In this document: one piece after another, positions 60,901-64,000 of the stretch
Numbering within the stretch: position 1 is the first letter of the stretch
Layout of the letters: each line of letters starts with the position of its first letter
NCBI GenBank assembly: GCA_902806575.1
Contig: CADCXD010000001.1
Location: forward strand, 2,728,001 to 2,792,000
Source of the DNA: Jackrogersella multiformis
Taxonomy: Eukaryota > Ascomycota > Sordariomycetes > Xylariales > Hypoxylaceae
DNA length: 64,000 nt
Direction: 5' to 3'
Translations under genes and position numbers: made by a program
Notes under the pieces: generated by a model
Databases searched by the model: none
Seen by the model: only the letters and a program-made list of their open reading frames with translations
Told to the model about the DNA's origin: nothing

Positions 60901-63900
60901 AAGTAATATTTCTTTAATAACCGATATGTTTTAATTAAAAAAGTAAATTAAAATCTTATAACCGTAATTATATAATTTTATATTTATATACTTATATTTT
61001 TTAAAAAAATTATAAAGATAAATATTAAAGATAGTATTTTTAACTTAATTAATTAATATTTTAACGTAATTAAAATTAATAAACGAGGCGTTTTTTATTT
61101 ATACGAATTCTTTTAATATTACGGTAATATTAATATAAAAAAATTTATAAAAAATATTATAAATATATAAAGGTAAAAAAAAGTAAATATTTTAAAAATA
61201 AAAAGAAATACCGTTTTAAATAGTTTTAAAAGCTTATTAACTTTATATATATTAATAATAACGATATATTATATATTAAACGACGAACGAAAAATTATAA
61301 TTTTATTATTATTTTTATCACGATATAAACCTTAATTTTATTTTATTATATAACGAATTACGTAATAAAAATAAACGTACTTATATATTAATATTTAATA
61401 TTAAAATTACTTATATTTATTAACGTTATAATTTTATAATTAAAATTTTAAATCGTATTTTTTTAAATTATAAATTATTATTTATTAATATATATAATTA
61501 TATTTTTAATTATAATATATTTTATTATTCTTAAAATAAATAAAATTAACTTTATTATAATATATTTTATTTTATTATTTAATATTAATGGTTTTATTTA
61601 AAAAAACTTATATTTATTTTATATAATGTTAATATAAAATTTCTTAATAAAAAAATAATATTATTTCGTAAAAAAAGATTAAAATTTAACACTTTTAAAG
61701 TATATTTATATTAAGATTATATATTTTAAAATATGTATTTATATAATTATATCGTAACGGTATAAATTATCCTTAAATTTAAAAAAAATAAACATTTATA
61801 TTATTAAATTAATTTTAATAGTGTTTTAAATAAAGGAAAATTTTATTAAATAATTTTATAAAAAAAGATATACGGACTTTATTATTTATAAATGCGTATT
61901 TATTAAACTTTAAAAAAATAAACCGTATAATTAAAACGTTATTATATAATTTAAATTATTTATTTTTTAAGATAATTTCTTATTAATAAAAACCGGAATA
62001 TTTTTAAAGATATAAGAAGAATTTAATTAAAACTTTTTAAAACGATTATATTTTTATAATAATAATTTTAATTTATTATAAAAATTTAAAAATAACGTAT
62101 TATTAATAAAAAAATATAAAATATTAAACTTAATGACGATATAATTAAATATAAAGGTAATAATAATAATAATTTCGAAAATAATAATAATATCTTTAAA
62201 AAATAATAAAAGGTTTAAAAATTTACCCTTTTTTTTATAACGTTACTTAATATTTTTTTAACTTTTATTAAAAAAGGATATTAATTTTTAAAAATGATAT
62301 TAATAAAATATTAAAATTATTTATTTTAAGAAATATTTCGAAGGTTTTAAATTTCCTTATCGTATTTAAACTTAAATATTATTATAAAATAAAAAATAAC
62401 TTAAATTAATTTAATGTTATAAAATTATAATATATTACGGGTAAATTAAACGATAACGTTTAAAAAAAATAACGTTATAAAAAAAATATTATAATAAATA
62501 AATATAAATAAACGTAAATTTAATATTATTTAAACGTAAAAGTTTTAATAAAAAATAATTAATTTTATTAAATATTATCTTTTAATAATTTAATTAAATC
62601 GATATAACTTAAGTAAAAAAAGTGTTAAAATAACCGATATAAAAAACTTATAATTATTTTATTATTTAAAAGGTAAAAATAATATTAAAAAAACGTAATT
62701 ATAAAAACCTTATTTTTAATATTAAACAGTAAAAATATTTAACGTAAAATTAAAATTATCGTAACGTCGGATAATATAAAAACTTATATTAACGAGATTA
62801 TTATTTATTTAATTATTAAGCTTTTTACGTTAAATAAAGGAAAGCCTTTTAAAGAAAAAGCTTTTATTTAAAAAAATACGGATATTTTAATTATAAATAA
62901 ATATAATATAATATTAAGTAAAAACTTATATTAAGTATATATTTAATTTTAAAACGTTTATAACCGATTTAATGAAAATTTTAAAGGTATATTTATAATA
63001 ACTTTTATTAATTTAAATTAATTTAAGGAATATTTTTTTTTTAAAAAAAACGAGTAATTAAAAAAAGTTAAAAAAATTAAATTATTCTTTAAAATTAAAA
63101 ACGTATATTTTCTTTTTTAAATATAACTTAAAAAGTTTTAATAAAGTTATAATTATTAAAAATATATATAAATTAATAAATATTTTATCGTTTAAAATAT
63201 TAACGTATTTATGTTTTATAAAAAACATATCGATAATTATAATAAAAAATAATTATTAAACTTTAAAAATAATAAATAATATTAAATATATTATTAAAGC
63301 TTTTATATTTTATTTCGATTTATCGATATATATATTAAATCTTAATATTTTATTAATAATTTAATTATTTAAATTAATTTTAATATTATCTTTTATAATG
63401 TAAAATATATAATTAAATAAGTTAAATAATAAATTTATACTTTTTTTTTAAGAAAGTTAAAGCATTAAATAATGTATATTTTAATTTTTATATTTATCGT
63501 AATAAAGTTTAAAGTTTAAAGTTAAACTTTATTTAACGCTTTTTTTAACTTAATATTTAAAAGAAAAACCGGTAAAAACGCGGACTTTATAATTACTTAT
63601 ATTTAATTATTTAAAGTTATAAACTTTAAAAAATTATACCTTTTTTTATTTATCGACCTCGATTATTAAATTAACCTTTATTTATTATTAAAAATAAAAT
63701 AAAGAATTAAATATTTACTTAAACTTAATTAAAAAATAATAAGAAATAATATTATATTAAACACGACGTTTAAAAAATAATTAAGTTTAACGTTTTTTAA
63801 GTTAATAAATAAGTTTATATTAATATAAAATATATATAAATAAATTATTTAAAAAATATACGAATATATAAATATATATATATTATTTTAATTTTTATAA

Positions 63901-64000
63901 ATAATAAAAAATTAAATTAAATAATTAGAAAATACATAATAAATAATATTATTTATTAATTAATTTAAGTATTTAAATTTTATAATAAATCACTTTAATT
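51950..64000. repeat. RIP-degraded AT-rich block (ancient transposon array)
   Basis: More than 12 kb, continuing off the window, of nearly pure A+T. Over long stretches (for example about 52,050-52,480) CA and TG are absent, and the remaining C lies mostly in CG, with a few CT; this is the footprint of RIP. The transition is abrupt: normal DNA up to about 51,945, a partly converted edge (TGTCATGACCTGGCCC at 51965-51980, which could be the outer end of an LTR), then full conversion. ORFs at 51944-52201, 54718-54933 and 56074-56283 are low-complexity Asn/Ile/Tyr/Lys frames and are not genes. A TA microsatellite lies at about 54,661-54,682. Which elements made up the block cannot be told from reading alone. 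Confidence 0.8.

Noticed and set aside
51950..64000. Idea that the AT-rich block is mitochondrial DNA
   Set aside because: No rRNA, tRNA or respiratory gene is visible, and the CA/TG loss with gradual edges fits RIP of nuclear repeats.

Overview
The window comes from a filamentous ascomycete (Pezizomycotina, probably a Sordariomycete). The evidence is short GT...CTAAC...AG introns of about 40-95 nt, fatty acid synthase split into separate beta and alpha subunit genes, a Zn2Cys6 transcription factor, and blocks of almost pure A+T in which CA/TG dinucleotides have nearly vanished, the mark of repeat-induced point mutation (RIP). Gene models below were assembled by joining exons at visible splice sites; where stated, the exon lengths sum to whole codons.

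Left half (1-36.4 kb) is ordinary gene space: the 3' end of an MFS monocarboxylate-type transporter; a second MFS transporter (minus); mitochondrial ferrochelatase (minus) head-to-head with Ku70 (plus); a large Zn2Cys6 regulator (plus); guanine deaminase (minus); an SGNH/GDSL hydrolase (plus); fatty acid synthase beta (minus) and alpha (plus) sharing a 3.7-kb divergent upstream region; and an NmrA-like/isoflavone-reductase-family gene (minus) with an in-frame TAG. A 688-bp element with 35-bp terminal inverted repeats and a TA target duplication sits between the two FAS genes. The FAS1 and FAS2 products together form the cytosolic alpha6-beta6 synthase.

Right half (36.4-64 kb) is a decaying accessory region. 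An unrecognised, possibly broken gene lies at 37-38.3 kb. A 6,920-bp Ty3/gypsy-type LTR retrotransposon (313-bp LTRs, CCCCC target duplication, RIP-mutated interior) cuts a RING-IBR-RING (RBR) ubiquitin ligase gene in two. Removing the element and one copy of the duplication leaves a 999-nt frame. After that come a 178-bp candidate SINE/Pol III element, a single-exon terpene synthase of the trichodiene-synthase family, and a degenerate gene resembling UstYa/DUF3328 proteins. From about 51.95 kb to the end there are 12 kb of extremely AT-rich, RIP-degraded DNA without a convincing gene.

A short palindromic motif built on CCTAGGTA recurs in nearly every intergenic gap of the gene-rich half. No tRNA, rRNA or CRISPR array was recognised.
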